This document shows positions 17,578-26,494 of a stretch of DNA of 64,000 nucleotides, piece after piece (position 1 is the first letter of the stretch; the number at the start of each line of letters is the position of its first letter). This DNA comes from Gammaproteobacteria bacterium UBA5109 (GTDB lineage Bacteria > Pseudomonadota > Gammaproteobacteria > Pseudomonadales > Pseudohongiellaceae): the NCBI GenBank assembly GCA_002414385.1, contig DHZH01000004.1, positions 15,326 through 79,325 on the forward strand, given 5' to 3'. The translations under genes and the position numbers were made by a program. The notes under the pieces were generated by a model, which was given only the letters and a program-made list of their open reading frames with translations, did no database searches and was not told the origin of the DNA.

Positions 17578-19692
17578 CTAGAATTCCCGGCTGTAGGTCA
17601 GGCTGAAACTGCGGCCAAAGCCCTTGAAGTTACGCGTGTCACTGCCCTGGGTCTGGGAGAAATAAGTAAAATAGTCCGTATTGCTGAGGTTCTGCAGTCC
17701 CAACTGAAAATCGCCCAGCTCACTCTGCCATTCACCATAGAAATCAAGGGTGCTGTAACCGTCAAAGCTGTTAGTAACTGCGCCGGTGTTGTCGCTAAAA
17801 TCCCGATCCAGCAGGTGATTAAGCTGCAGACGGGTATTCACGGCAGCCGTCCAGTTACGCTCCCAGCTCAGGTTAAGGCGAGCCGGTGTCATATTGGCAC
17901 CGGACAGATCGGTATCAACACTGCCGTTATCGTCAGAATCATACTGACCGTCGGTGTGAGCATAGCGCAGGCCAAAGGTATCATCCGACGTAGCCAGCCA
18001 TTCCAGACGCAGCTCCAGGCCGTCAATTTCCATTTTTTCCCGCTGCACCATATAAATGCCATCTACATTGGCTTGCAGACGCTGGCCCAGATCGGAATCA
18101 GACACGTAGTAACTCAACTGTGCTGAAACCGCATCGGCGTTATATTCCACACCGATCTCGGCATTGTCGGTGATAATCGGTTCCAGATTCAGGAAGGTCT
18201 CAACATCCTGCCCGGGGATATTGATACCGCGCAAGACCCGCCCGACATCCGGCATGGAAAAACCTTCCGATACGTTGGCGTAGCCGCGCCAGCCGGCAGT
18301 GAAATTGTATGTAGCGCCAAGATTGAACAGGGTTTCGGAGAAGTCCGGCTCGCCGCCGCTGACAAACTGTCCGCCGTTGTAGGAGAACAGCGTCGTGAAA
18401 TCATCAACCTCAAGATTGGAGCGCTCATGCCTGACACCTGCAGTAACAGTCAGGTCTTCCACGCCGGTAAATTCTGCCTGGGCAAAGAGTGCCGTATTGG
18501 CGTAATTGCTTTCCGGCACCCAGTTACGTCCGGTCAGCACCAACTGCTGGTAGGTTTTGTCATTGAGATAATCCAGGCCGTAGACCAGGCTCACCGCCTG
18601 ACCGCCGATTTCATCCTTGACCAGCGTCAGTTTTACGCCATGCTTTTCAGAATTATTCTGGGATTGATCGAAGACTGCGGCACCGAACGCCGGGTCCTGA
18701 AATGTCGCAAACGTCCCGCCGCCGTAGGTCCCGGCAAAATCCTGATTGAAAGCCTGAATCTGCAGACTCTGCCCGAAAAACTCGGCATTGCTGTAGTTAA
18801 GCCCCAGCATAGTCACTTCATTGCTGACCGGCTCACCGGGAATGAAGCCTTCTACCGCGGTTGTCGGCACACCATTGGCTATATCACCATTTACTCCGAC
18901 CCAACCGTGATTACCTTCAAGCTCGTAATGATTGAAAGTCAGGGCAAGACGCTGATCATCCCAATCATAGCCACCTTTCAGAAACAGGTTGACGGTATCG
19001 GCATCCATGGTATCGCCCTGGGCGTTATCAAAGCCGATGACCCGGCCATCGGGGTCATAGTTGATGCCATTGCTGCGCAGACTCAGGCTACCGAGAAAAT
19101 CAAAGTCATTATGGGCGCCGCTGAGGGAATAATTCATGCCGTAGCCCAGGCTCTCACCCAGGTCTTCTTCCTGACCAAAGGTTTCCAGGCGGATGCGCTG
19201 GCGCAGCTCGCCTTCCTCAGGACTTCGGGTAATCAGATTAATAATGCCGCCGGAGGCGCCGACTCCGTGAATGGCATTGGCACCGTGAATGACCTCGACC
19301 CGTTCCAGCATAAGGGGGTCAATCGTGTGGCCGTCTCTTGAACCATCGCGCAAAGGATTCGATTGCGGGACACCATCCACCATGTAAAGCGGATCGCGGC
19401 CACGCAGACTCTCTCCTGCACTGGTCAATTTCTGACGGCTGGGTGAGAAGCTGGGGATCATGTTACCCAGCACCGTCGACAGGTCATTATTGATACCGAT
19501 CTGGGTAGCCAGTGCCTCTTCATTGATTACGGTCACGGTATTGGGAATCGTATTTAAAGGGCGCTCGGTTCTGCTGGCCGTAACGATGATTTCATCGACC
19601 TGCTGTTGCGCGTAGGTCTCAGCACCTGGCAGGCTGACAGCCGCTATTGCCAGAGTCAGCAGACTGAATTTTGATGGTGAAGAAAAGTACAT
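17578..19692 (-). CDS. TonB-dependent outer-membrane receptor (probable siderophore receptor)
   Basis: The 704-residue protein has a signal peptide (LLTLAIAAVSLPGAETYAQ), a TonB-box-like VDEIIVTASRTERPL, a plug domain (NTVTVINEEAL, SLRGRDPLYMVDGVPQSNP, LERVEVIHGANAIHGVGASGGIINLITR) and a 22-strand type barrel ending in SLTYSREF with C-terminal Phe. The Fur-like box upstream and the PepSY neighbour point to iron-chelate uptake. The start at 19692 has GAGGA upstream; the frame extends to 19767 but through the promoter and Fur box. Confidence 0.93.
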   Translation of the reverse strand: MYFSSPSKFSLLTLAIAAVSLPGAETYAQQQVDEIIVTASRTERPLNTIPNTVTVINEEALATQIGINNDLSTVLGNMIPSFSPSRQKLTSAGESLRGRDPLYMVDGVPQSNPLRDGSRDGHTIDPLMLERVEVIHGANAIHGVGASGGIINLITRSPEEGELRQRIRLETFGQEEDLGESLGYGMNYSLSGAHNDFDFLGSLSLRSNGINYDPDGRVIGFDNAQGDTMDADTVNLFLKGGYDWDDQRLALTFNHYELEGNHGWVGVNGDIANGVPTTAVEGFIPGEPVSNEVTMLGLNYSNAEFFGQSLQIQAFNQDFAGTYGGGTFATFQDPAFGAAVFDQSQNNSEKHGVKLTLVKDEIGGQAVSLVYGLDYLNDKTYQQLVLTGRNWVPESNYANTALFAQAEFTGVEDLTVTAGVRHERSNLEVDDFTTLFSYNGGQFVSGGEPDFSETLFNLGATYNFTAGWRGYANVSEGFSMPDVGRVLRGINIPGQDVETFLNLEPIITDNAEIGVEYNADAVSAQLSYYVSDSDLGQRLQANVDGIYMVQREKMEIDGLELRLEWLATSDDTFGLRYAHTDGQYDSDDNGSVDTDLSGANMTPARLNLSWERNWTAAVNTRLQLNHLLDRDFSDNTGAVTNSFDGYSTLDFYGEWQSELGDFQLGLQNLSNTDYFTYFSQTQGSDTRNFKGFGRSFSLTYSREF

Positions 19693-19757
19693 GAATGTCC
19701 TCGGCTTGTAATGAAATTTTGCCGCGTATCTTACCGTAAAGTTTTCATAAATGGAAG

Positions 19758-19784
19758 TGAGAATCATTGCTATTTAGATTCTCA
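19758..19784 (-). promoter_or_regulatory. Fur-box-like operator upstream of the TonB receptor
   Basis: A perfect inverted repeat, TGAGAATC, 11 bases, GATTCTCA, lies 66-92 bases before the receptor start. The left half continues as GAGAATCATT, the classic Fur half-site. It predicts iron repression of the receptor and PepSY gene, and possibly of whatever is transcribed to the right. Confidence 0.8.
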
Positions 19785-19877
19785 TAATGTTTTCTTCTTT
19801 TCCCAGCAGCGCCTCGCCTGCCAGACATCAAAAGGTGTAGGAAGAAATATAGAAGAAGCTTAATCCGCCTTAGCAGA

Positions 19878-20138
19878 ATGTCAGGCGATGGATTGTGGCC
19901 TCTTGCCATGCTGCCGGAACTGGAAAACAGGATTTTCGACAGCAGCGTTTACGAATTCAAACAATTAGTAAAGGTGAAACCACATCAGATTTGCGAATGG
20001 GAAGAAAAAGATGTACTGAGTTTTTTCAATATCAATTCAAAAGCCGAACTGCAAACGGCTGCCTGCCAGCTACTGAAAAATCACGCCAGCTTCTGGCAGG
20101 CAGTTAATCATGACTGTCATTCAGTGCCTAAAATCTGA
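19878..20138 (+). CDS. Possible small protein, unrecognised
   Basis: An 86-codon open frame with protein-like composition (LPELENRIFDSSVYEFKQLV, then ICEWEEKDVLSFFNINSK, then LLKNHASFWQAV). No signal peptide, no recognised domain and no clear ribosome site; an internal ATG at 19908 is an alternative start. It lies rightward of the Fur-like box, so it could be iron-regulated. Its end overlaps the convergent neighbour by 22 bp. It may be chance. Confidence 0.35.
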   Translation: MSGDGLWPLAMLPELENRIFDSSVYEFKQLVKVKPHQICEWEEKDVLSFFNINSKAELQTAACQLLKNHASFWQAVNHDCHSVPKI

Positions 20139-20518
20139 GCAATGACATGCTGTCGTGCAGGCCGGTCAGGAACAAGATAGATGCGTGAGATGTTTGACCT
20201 CACTGCCCCCTGATCCCTAACCCTGACTCCATCGACACCGGTTCTGACCTGATTATTATGCGAAGTAATCGCAAGCTCGTTTGACGAGCGTAAACCGGGG
20301 ACTTCCCGTTGCAGAATGAGCAGATAGGTTTTTGCAGGGCTGGCCTCAACAATAAGACTTTTCGAATCAAGCACGCGCCAGCTTAAATCTTGCCAGCTGT
20401 GGAAATCTTCCAGCTCCTGCAAATCGGGAAAGAAATATTTTTCATCCTCATCCTGTGCCATGGACTGAAATGAAATCAATAACAGAACTGTCAGGCAAAT
20501 AGTAAAAATGTTTTTCAT
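20117..20518 (-). CDS. Small exported protein of unknown function
   Basis: A 133-residue protein with a signal peptide (IFTICLTVLLLISFQSMAQ, cleavage near residue 22). The mature part is about 110 residues and has the segments DFHSWQDLSWRVLDSKSLIVE, TYLLILQREVPGLRSS, and a basic C-terminus with VRDQGAVRSNISRIYLV. This resembles small periplasmic proteins described only as DUF6491-like in my recollection; I am not sure. AGGAG sits 7 bases before the ATG, which supports the start. Confidence 0.72.
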   Translation of the reverse strand: MKNIFTICLTVLLLISFQSMAQDEDEKYFFPDLQELEDFHSWQDLSWRVLDSKSLIVEASPAKTYLLILQREVPGLRSSNELAITSHNNQVRTGVDGVRVRDQGAVRSNISRIYLVPDRPARQHVIAQILGTE

Positions 20519-20686
20519 TATCAGCTCCTGAATTAATTGCGGAAAATGTCCTATGCCAGAAATACTATAAAACCCTGACTTAATTCATGCTGAACGGAAC
20601 TGCAGGAATTTCAAAGCTCCTGCCTTCACTGTCCGGTATAAGACAATATGTTATATTGATATGGAAGTTGAAGCTTAATTACTATT

Positions 20687-21592
20687 ATGGAGGAAGATAC
20701 AGTTCTGGTCGCCCTGGGTGGCAATGCACTCAAAGGCGGTCATGATTCGCAACACTTTCCTGAACTCGACAAGGCCTGTCAGGCCCTGGCTGAGCTGGCT
20801 CCCTGCAGGCTCATTATTACCCATGGCAATGGTCCACAGATAGGTCAGCTGGCCATGCATGAAGTAAACCAGAAAACCACCACGCTGGATGAGCTGGGCG
20901 CGGAATCTGAAGGCTTGCTGGGTTATAAAATCGAGCAGGAACTCAGCAACCGGCTTGATACAGCCCGGGTTACAACTGTCCTGACCAGGGTTGAAGTTGA
21001 TGCTGACGATGACAGTTTCAATAAGCCGGAAAAACCGATCGGCCCTTATCTTCCGCAGGAACTTGCGCGTGAATTAAGGGCAAAACATAACTGGCAATTT
21101 GCCAGGAAGAATGGCAAATACCGCCGTATTGTCCCATCACCGCAACCACTTGAAATTCTGCAGCTTGAAGCAATCAGGGTACTGCTGGATGCACAACACT
21201 GTGTCATATGTGCCGGTGGCGGAGGCATTCCTGTCATTCGTAATCGTGAAGGTAACATTCAGGGAGTCGAAGCCGTAATTGACAAGGATCTGACTTCAGC
21301 CCTGCTTGCCCGGCAAATCAATGCCAGTTACTTCTACCTGATCACTGATGTGGAAGGAGTCTTTCGTCACTGGGACAGTCCGAAACAGGAATTATTACAA
21401 AAGGTGCGGCCAGAGGACCTGCAAAAAATGGACTTTCCAGAGGGTTCCATGGGGCCCAAGGTTCAAGCCGCCTGTGATTTCGTCAACCAAACCGGTGGCA
21501 CTGCCTGTATCGGTTCCCTGGAAAACATTCAGGATGTTCTCTCTGCTCGCAGCGGCACGCGGATTACTGCAAATGCACAGGAGCTTGCATGA
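20687..21592 (+). CDS. arcC: Carbamate kinase
   Basis: The 301-residue protein has the complete amino-acid-kinase-type carbamate kinase signature: VALGGNALKGG, IITHGNGPQIGQLAMH, ICAGGGGIPVI, VIDKDLTSALLARQI, YFYLITDVEGVF and FPEGSMGPKVQAACDFV. It transfers phosphate from carbamoyl phosphate to ADP, making ATP, ammonia and CO2. No arginine deiminase or ornithine carbamoyltransferase gene is nearby. It overlaps the following cysteine hydrolase gene by 4 bp (ATGA), so the two act together; its carbamoyl phosphate source is not visible here. Confidence 0.93.
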   Translation: MEEDTVLVALGGNALKGGHDSQHFPELDKACQALAELAPCRLIITHGNGPQIGQLAMHEVNQKTTTLDELGAESEGLLGYKIEQELSNRLDTARVTTVLTRVEVDADDDSFNKPEKPIGPYLPQELARELRAKHNWQFARKNGKYRRIVPSPQPLEILQLEAIRVLLDAQHCVICAGGGGIPVIRNREGNIQGVEAVIDKDLTSALLARQINASYFYLITDVEGVFRHWDSPKQELLQKVRPEDLQKMDFPEGSMGPKVQAACDFVNQTGGTACIGSLENIQDVLSARSGTRITANAQELA

Positions 21593-22326
21593 AGAATCAA
21601 AAGGCTAAACAGAAAAATGATGCAGTAGATAATGACAAACGCTTTCAGCCATCTCCGGCAGGTGACTTCAGGCAAACCGGTCAGCAGGCAGGACGCTGTG
21701 AACGCTGGCGCAAAGCCTTGCTTTGTATCGACCTGCAATACCTGGGCTGTGCTGAAGGCTTTGGTGTTTTTGAAAATCACCGGCAATCAGGCGTCTCTGA
21801 GGAAGCCATCCAGTATTATCTGAAAAGAGTTGAGGAAGTCGTCACGCCCAATGTGCGAAAACTGCAGGAATATTTTCGCACTCAGGACGCTGAAGTCATT
21901 CACTGCCGTATACAATCACGAACTGCCGACGGCAGAGACCGTAGCCCGGAACACAAGAATCTCGGCCTGCATGCGGCACCAGGCTCCAAACTGGCTGAAT
22001 TTTTGCCCCAGGTTGCCCCTGTTGAAGATGAAATCATTATCAACAAAACGGCCAGTGGTGTGTTTATTTCCACCAATATTGAATACGTCCTCCGCAACCT
22101 GTGCATCAGTGATCTTTACATTACCGGCGTTACTACCAATGAATGTGTCAGCAGCGCCGCGCGCAGTGCCTGCGACCTGGGTTTTAAAGTGCATGTGATT
22201 GCTGACGCAACTGCCGGTATTACCCAGGAATTACACAAAGCTTCCCTGTTAACCATGCAGGATCGTTATGCTGAAGTACTGACAAGTGACGAAGTGATTG
22301 AAAAACTGCAACAGGAGTCATCCTGA
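21589..22326 (+). CDS. Cysteine hydrolase, isochorismatase family
   Basis: A 245-residue amidohydrolase with the catalytic triad of the family: Asp in LLCIDLQ (about residue 46), Lys in IINKTASGVF, and Cys in TGVTTNECVSSAARSACDLGF. Members cleave ureido or amide groups (N-carbamoylsarcosine, biuret, ureidoacrylate, oxamate). The N-terminal 38 residues are polar and unlike the family core. It overlaps the carbamate kinase gene (ATGA). Its stop and the convergent SDR stop sit in a perfect small inverted repeat at 22321-22336 (TCCTGA, 4 bases, TCAGGA). The substrate is inferred to be a carbamoyl-type compound. Confidence 0.88.
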   Translation: MKNQKAKQKNDAVDNDKRFQPSPAGDFRQTGQQAGRCERWRKALLCIDLQYLGCAEGFGVFENHRQSGVSEEAIQYYLKRVEEVVTPNVRKLQEYFRTQDAEVIHCRIQSRTADGRDRSPEHKNLGLHAAPGSKLAEFLPQVAPVEDEIIINKTASGVFISTNIEYVLRNLCISDLYITGVTTNECVSSAARSACDLGFKVHVIADATAGITQELHKASLLTMQDRYAEVLTSDEVIEKLQQESS

Positions 22327-22330
22327 TTAC

Positions 22331-23080
22331 TCAGGACAGATAGGCGCCACCATTAACATGAATTGTCTGCCCGGTGATATAGCGGCCTGACTCACTGCAA
22401 AGATAGGCGACGGCTTCGGCAACTTCCTCCGGCCTGCCCCGGCGATTGACCAGGTTGCTTCTGCTGGCATGATGCTGTGGCCTGTTGTTTTCATCGCGCA
22501 CAGTGTCGATCAGCCCCGGTGAAACACAGTTGACCATTATTCCCTGCGGCGAAAGTTCATGAGCCAGCCCGCGGGTAAATCCGACAATTGCCGATTTGGA
22601 GGTAATTACATGCACGCGGTTGGCAGCTCCGGTATGTGCCGTCAGGCCGCCGATATTGATGATCGTTGCCTGCCCGCTCTGCTGCAGAAGTTCCAGGGCG
22701 GCATGAGTAGTCTGAAAAACTGCATCCACATTAACAGACATCACCTGCCGCCAGTCGGCATAAGTCATCTCGGCAAATGGCAGTTCCGGACGTACGGCCG
22801 CATTATTAACCAGAATATCAAGCCGGCCGAAGTGCTCTTTTATTTCCGAAAATATTCGTTCAAGCTGTGCGCTGTCACTTAAATCTCCCAGCGAGATCAG
22901 ACCCTGCGCTCCTTCTGCCTGTACCAGCTTCAGGCTTGCTTCTGCGCCCTGTCTATTCTGGGCGGCATGCACGACAATATTACAACCCTGCCTGGCAAGA
23001 GCGACCGCAATTGCCCTGCCTATATTTTTTGAGGACCCGGTTACCAGTGCCACTTTGCCTTGCTGATTTCTTGTGTTCAT
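22331..23080 (-). CDS. SDR-family protein with atypical active site
   Basis: The 249-residue protein has the classical SDR cofactor motif (VALVTGSSKNIGRAIAVALA), LDILVNNAAVRPE, and a C-terminal ITGQTIHVNGGAYLS. At the active site, where Ser and YxxxK are normal, it has NIGGLTAHTG and VHVITSKSA: the Lys is present but Tyr is replaced by Val, and Ser by Gly. I recall a SDR subgroup with this IGG...HV..K pattern, so it may be real rather than decayed. Last gene of the seven-gene operon, overlapping the MmgE/PrpD gene by 4 bp. Confidence 0.85.
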   Translation of the reverse strand: MNTRNQQGKVALVTGSSKNIGRAIAVALARQGCNIVVHAAQNRQGAEASLKLVQAEGAQGLISLGDLSDSAQLERIFSEIKEHFGRLDILVNNAAVRPELPFAEMTYADWRQVMSVNVDAVFQTTHAALELLQQSGQATIINIGGLTAHTGAANRVHVITSKSAIVGFTRGLAHELSPQGIMVNCVSPGLIDTVRDENNRPQHHASRSNLVNRRGRPEEVAEAVAYLCSESGRYITGQTIHVNGGAYLS

Positions 23081-24456
23081 TCAGATACCGCCATTTTCTT
23101 TACCAGAGTGTAATCGCCCTGCATCCCGGCAATCTGTTTGCAGGTAAGCAGTAAATCATCCGCAGAAGGATAATTACCATAGCGACAATTGGCATAAAAT
23201 TTTTCTTCAATTTCCTCCTGACTCAGTGGCGCCTCCCGTCCACCCCGCATATAACCCTGAGAAACTTCCTGCTCAGTACCATCCCTGTAACGCAAACGCA
23301 CATGCCCGGTAAATGCCGCCGGATAGGGATTGTTTTCGTCGATTTCATAGCCAACCCTGGCCGCTATGTTCAGCAAATCAGGGTCGGTAATGGATTCATC
23401 CGTGTAATCGCCAAGGTCGGCATGACCTCTGACCAGCCCGAGTGCCACTCCAAAGGGCACAGAAAATTTTGCGGCATAAGGCGTAGGCGGGCGCTGTTTG
23501 AGTTGCAGCGGTTCCCATAATCTGTGCACATAGCCTTCAGCAGTTTCACACAAAATACTTTCAATCTCATCGAGTCTGACTCCCTGCTCACGCAGCTTGC
23601 GGGCACAATCGATATAGGGTTGCCCCATGGTCCCGTTCGGATAGGGTTTAAATGAGATCGTATCACTGACCCAGACCTTGCCGAGCTGATCAAACAGGCG
23701 GTCTACTTTCGGCTCAATCGAAGCGGCAAAAACCTTGAATACCCCGTGCTCGCCTTCAAAAACATATTGCGGACCAACAAATCCGGCCTTTGCCATGGCA
23801 TAAGCGCGTAAGCCTGACTGCGCTGCCCAGCCCGGATGCATGCGCTTGGTCCAGCTGCCGTCTCCCAGGTATTCGATTATGCCGGAGGCCATACTACCGG
23901 CAATTCCCAGTGCATTGGCCAGCACTTTTCTCTCGGCTTTACAGGCCACCCCTATCCCGAAAGCTGCGGCAAAAGCACCCAGCACAGCAGTTGGATGAAA
24001 TCCGGATTTATGTATCGCTTTGGGCATGGTTAATGCCAGTCGGCAGAGCAATTCATTGCCGGCTGCCAGGCCCAGCATCAGATCTTCGGATCCAAGTTGA
24101 TAACGTTCGGCGGCTGCCAGCATGGCCGGCACCATCACTACTCCCGAATGCACCGGTCCACCCTCGAAGGTATCATCGAAATCTTCACCGTGAGCTGCTG
24201 TACCGTTTACCAGTGCCGCACTGCTTGCAGACACGCCCTGTGCATGACCCAGCATGGTGAACTTTCCTGCTTCGGCAGCTTCAATTACTGCTTTGACATA
24301 GTCCTTTTGCCTGGCCGCAATACACAGCCCGACAATATCGATTAGGATATTGCCATTTTTGTTCAGGGTATTTTCAGCAAGGTCGGCCGCCTGAAGTTTT
24401 TCACCCCAGTCGCCGATTCGCTGCGCGATACTTGCTTCAGTCATACTTTCTCCCAA
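23077..24456 (-). CDS. MmgE/PrpD-family protein (second copy of the operon)
   Basis: The 459-residue protein matches the MmgE/PrpD fold: NGTAAHGEDFDDTFEGGPVHSGVVMVPA, LAAGNELLCRLALTM, HKSGFHPTAVLGAFAAA, FEGEHGVFKVFAAS, ISFKPYPNGTMGQPYIDCA. The family includes 2-methylcitrate dehydratase, cis-aconitate decarboxylase and iminodisuccinate epimerase. It lies 2 bp after tctA and overlaps the SDR gene. The tricarboxylate transporter next to it suggests a polycarboxylate substrate, which is inference. Confidence 0.9.
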   Translation of the reverse strand: MGESMTEASIAQRIGDWGEKLQAADLAENTLNKNGNILIDIVGLCIAARQKDYVKAVIEAAEAGKFTMLGHAQGVSASSAALVNGTAAHGEDFDDTFEGGPVHSGVVMVPAMLAAAERYQLGSEDLMLGLAAGNELLCRLALTMPKAIHKSGFHPTAVLGAFAAAFGIGVACKAERKVLANALGIAGSMASGIIEYLGDGSWTKRMHPGWAAQSGLRAYAMAKAGFVGPQYVFEGEHGVFKVFAASIEPKVDRLFDQLGKVWVSDTISFKPYPNGTMGQPYIDCARKLREQGVRLDEIESILCETAEGYVHRLWEPLQLKQRPPTPYAAKFSVPFGVALGLVRGHADLGDYTDESITDPDLLNIAARVGYEIDENNPYPAAFTGHVRLRYRDGTEQEVSQGYMRGGREAPLSQEEIEEKFYANCRYGNYPSADDLLLTCKQIAGMQGDYTLVKKMAVSE

Positions 24457-24458
24457 GG

Positions 24459-25967
24459 TTAATCAGTCGTATCAGTCACTTTGGTTTTAAGCTGCCGAAA
24501 CAGCATTTGCAGCAAACGCCTGCTCAATGAACCAATAATGAATAAGGCAGCAAGTGACAAAAGTATCAGGGAAATACTGTCAGTCAGAAAAATGCTGTAA
24601 TCGTCACCTGACAATAAAAGCGAACGCCGGAAATTGCTTTCAATCATAAAACCAAGCACCAGCCCCAGCACGGTTGGCAGAAAGGGAAACTTTAACAGGC
24701 GCATGAAATAACCAATGACACCTGCTACCAGCATGACCGACAGTTCAAACAGGCTGTTATTGATGGAATAAATCCCTGACATGATCAAAGCCAGAATAAA
24801 AGCATTCAGATAGGGTCGCGGCCGGTTCACCAGCCAGATACAGGCCGGCATAATCATAATCCCGATCACCAACAAGGCTATTGCCGCAATAAAAATGCCG
24901 ACATACAGATCATTGATCACATCACCCGAGCGGGCGAACAACAAGGGGCCGGGAACCAGACCATGAATCAGAAAACCACCGAGTAATATGGCGGTGGAAT
25001 TGGAACCAGGTATGCCAAAACTCAGCAGCGGGATCAGTGAGGTTTCAGCAACAGTATTGTTTGCCGTTTCCGGTGCAGCTATGCCTTCCGGAGAACCCTT
25101 GCCAAATTCATCAGGCTTTTTCGACCAGCGTCGAGCCTCGTTATAGGACATAAAGGAAGCCACTGTGCCTCCTGCCCCGGGCATGACGCCCTCAAAGCCG
25201 CCGAACAGAGCACCAATTGATTGTGGCAATATCAGCCTTTTCTTCAGTTTGTTATCCGGGAATTCGATGCGTGGTGCAGCCTTGACCCGGGTGTCTTCGG
25301 TGTTGGAAGCCTGACGCAAGAGTTCACTCAGGGCAAACAGCCCGACCATCACCAGAATCGGCTGAATACCGGACAGCAGATCGGACAGGCCAAAAGTATA
25401 ACGGCTGATCCCTGAAACCGGGTCAGTGCCGATAGTGGATACCATCAAGCCAAACAGTGCAGCAATCAGTCCCTTGACCAGCGATTCGCCGGAAAGACTG
25501 ACAATCACACTCAAGCCCAGTACTCCAAGGGCGAAATAGGCCGGTGGCGTAAAAGCCAGTGCCAGTTGGGCCAGCGGTCCGCTGAGCATCACCAGCAGGG
25601 ACAGACCAACAAGTGAACCAATGACACCGGAATACAGCGATATCCCCAGTGCCAGTCCTGCCTTGCCCTGACGATTCATTTCATAACCATCCAGTACCGA
25701 GGCTGCCGCAGCATTGGTTCCCGGTGTGCGAATCAGGATTGCCGGTATGGAGCCGCCATATTCGGCACCAACATAGGTTGAAGCCAGTAATACAATGGCA
25801 AAAGAAGGCTCAAGGGCATAGGTAAAAGGCAGTAGCAGTGCCATGGTGATGGACGGTGAAATACCCGGCATCGAGCCACCAATGATGCCCCAGGCAACAC
25901 CCAGTACTGCCGGTAAAATCAGATAGATATCAAAAAACTGGGTGAAAAATCCGGCCACTGCTTCCAT
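24459..25967 (-). CDS. tctA: Tripartite tricarboxylate transporter, large membrane subunit TctA
   Basis: A 502-residue TctA protein of about 12 helices with the family motifs: WGIIGGSMPGISPSITMALLLPFTY, STYVGAEYGGSIPAILIRTPGT, LGGVMPGAGG-type segment (FEGVMPGAGGTVASFMSYNEA), and IPLLSFGIPGSNSTAILLGG. It forms the channel of a secondary, binding-protein-dependent carrier for citrate-like compounds. The start at 25967 leaves 2 bp after tctB; a longer frame to 26225 lies inside tctB in another frame and is discarded. Confidence 0.93.
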   Translation of the reverse strand: MEAVAGFFTQFFDIYLILPAVLGVAWGIIGGSMPGISPSITMALLLPFTYALEPSFAIVLLASTYVGAEYGGSIPAILIRTPGTNAAAASVLDGYEMNRQGKAGLALGISLYSGVIGSLVGLSLLVMLSGPLAQLALAFTPPAYFALGVLGLSVIVSLSGESLVKGLIAALFGLMVSTIGTDPVSGISRYTFGLSDLLSGIQPILVMVGLFALSELLRQASNTEDTRVKAAPRIEFPDNKLKKRLILPQSIGALFGGFEGVMPGAGGTVASFMSYNEARRWSKKPDEFGKGSPEGIAAPETANNTVAETSLIPLLSFGIPGSNSTAILLGGFLIHGLVPGPLLFARSGDVINDLYVGIFIAAIALLVIGIMIMPACIWLVNRPRPYLNAFILALIMSGIYSINNSLFELSVMLVAGVIGYFMRLLKFPFLPTVLGLVLGFMIESNFRRSLLLSGDDYSIFLTDSISLILLSLAALFIIGSLSRRLLQMLFRQLKTKVTDTTD

Positions 25968-25969
25968 AT

Positions 25970-26443
25970 TCAGCCCTGAAACAGCATGCCTGCGGGCATC
26001 TGTACACCGAGAACAATAACAAAAATCGCCCACAGCATAGTGGCACCCCCGAGCGCGACCAGACCCAGTTGCCAGCCGGGTTTTGCTCCAAGATACAGCG
26101 CAACAAAACACAGCAGAATAGCAATACTGAGTGCATAGCCAAGATAGGAAACCACCAACAGGTAGGCAATAGCCAGGCACAGCAATCCGGCTGCACGCAA
26201 CAGTTTCCTGCCCTGCCCTTGCCACTGTCGGCTATCGGCAACTTTCAGTCTATAAGTCTGGTACAGCGCCTGCAGACAAAGAACAAGGCCCAGTGCAATC
26301 ATCAGTATGCCAAGTACTTTGGGCATTCCTGCCGGACCAATGGTATCGGCCAGGGCGCTGACCCGTTGCTGAAATGCAAAATACAGGTACAGGCTTCCCA
26401 ACACGATAGCAGCCAGGCCGCCGGCAAAATCTCTGGATAGCAT
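25970..26443 (-). CDS. tctB: Tripartite tricarboxylate transporter, small membrane subunit TctB
   Basis: A 157-residue protein with four predicted helices, in the standard TctB place between tctC and tctA. Helices include FAGGLAAIVLGSLYLYFAFQQ, PKVLGILMIALGLVLCLQAL, AAGLLCLAIAYLLVVSYLGYALSIAILLCFVALYLG and LVALGGATMLWAIFVIVLG. The function as small membrane subunit follows from family and position. Confidence 0.9.
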   Translation of the reverse strand: MLSRDFAGGLAAIVLGSLYLYFAFQQRVSALADTIGPAGMPKVLGILMIALGLVLCLQALYQTYRLKVADSRQWQGQGRKLLRAAGLLCLAIAYLLVVSYLGYALSIAILLCFVALYLGAKPGWQLGLVALGGATMLWAIFVIVLGVQMPAGMLFQG

Positions 26444-26494
26444 ACTTGTTCTCTTTTTTCGTTTAGCGTGAACTACAGACTTTTAAAATACTGT

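Noticed and set aside
18427..19341. 304-codon plus-strand open frame antisense to the TonB receptor
   Set aside because: It mirrors a strongly supported receptor gene; no ribosome site or recognisable domain. Such long antisense frames are common in barrel genes with biased codon use.
24459..26225. Long TctA frame extending back through tctB
   Set aside because: The extra 86 residues have no TctA-like sequence, and an ATG right after the tctB stop gives the normal TctA start.
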